Positions 63,939 to 64,000 of a stretch of 64,000 nucleotides of DNA are shown here, piece by piece. This DNA comes from Dendrophyllia cribrosa (taxonomy: Eukaryota; Cnidaria; Anthozoa; Scleractinia; Dendrophylliidae): positions 37,600,311 to 37,664,310 of the forward strand of contig JAJLRJ010000004.1 of the NCBI GenBank assembly GCA_024195265.1, read 5' to 3'. The notes beneath the pieces were generated by a model. That model was not told the origin of the DNA and made no database searches. It saw only the letters and a program-made list of their open reading frames with translations. Positions within the stretch are counted from its first letter, which is position 1, and each line of letters opens with the position of its first letter. The position numbers and the translations under genes are program-made.

Positions 63939-64000
63939 TAACTTTACTTTGGTTTGGTTTCAGGACTGTTGATAAGGGCCAGAAACAGGTTACTATATGT

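Overview
The window looks like nuclear DNA of an anthozoan cnidarian (stony coral or sea anemone). Genes are split by multi-kilobase introns. The host proteins are metazoan extracellular and signalling types (PAN/apple, EGF-like, F5/8C discoidin, SAM, proline-rich adaptor). The repeat fraction (Ty3/Gypsy, BEL/Pao, CR1/L2-like LINEs, Penelope-like elements, tRNA-derived SINEs, many foldback and TIR elements) fits that group. No bacterial operons, CRISPR arrays or rRNA genes were seen. The organism call is inference from gene and repeat content only.

Layout. 0-2.4 kb: small inverted-repeat elements. 2.45-5.01 kb: a DNA transposon with about 1-kb terminal inverted repeats (TIRs), a perfect 6-bp target duplication, SAM-domain ORFs in both TIRs and a Penelope fragment in its core. 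5.0-17.04 kb: a nested stack, in which one LINE is split by a decayed, 3'-truncated Gypsy (itself carrying a hAT-like insertion) and by a second Gypsy with identical LTRs and one uninterrupted 1382-aa gag-pol ORF. 17.2-24 kb: TIR elements, a dense cluster of palindromes and the 3' exons of host gene 1. 24.8-33.2 kb: minus-strand Gypsy and BEL/Pao remnants and a dispersed TIR repeat, all inside intron 2 of gene 1. 36-41.2 kb: further TIR elements and the 5' exons of gene 1; its first intron holds a transposon with a truncated transposase-like ORF and a convergent ORF that has an alpha-kinase-like stretch. 41.8-47.9 kb: a roughly 2-kb segmental duplication with tRNA-derived SINE sequence. 48-51.2 kb: MITEs and minisatellites. 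51.2-63.2 kb: host gene 2 (minus strand), with a Penelope-like element in an intron. 63.4-64 kb: an 88-bp tandem repeat in a probable piggyBac-type MITE.

Host gene 1 (minus, 41154 to 19246) is reconstructed from five exons whose splice sites and phases all match: signal peptide plus PAN, EGF-like, two discoidin exons, and a C-terminal secreted domain. The discoidin exon pair is phase-symmetric (1/1) and carries an in-frame TGA where a Trp is expected, so skipping it would give an intact 307-aa protein. Host gene 2 (minus, from 63155 or beyond the right edge, to 51220) encodes a cytoplasmic adaptor-like protein: a short linker exon, a 1.26-kb proline-rich exon with four repeated Tyr-x-x-Val/PPPRPVG units, a charged helical exon and a C-terminal SAM domain.

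The most unusual material is the pair of TIR transposons at 2454-5006 and 37936-40263. Both start with TATGG, appear to have 6-bp target duplications, carry ORF starts inside their TIRs and include domains usually seen in signalling proteins. All family assignments come from reading motifs by eye; no database search was run.
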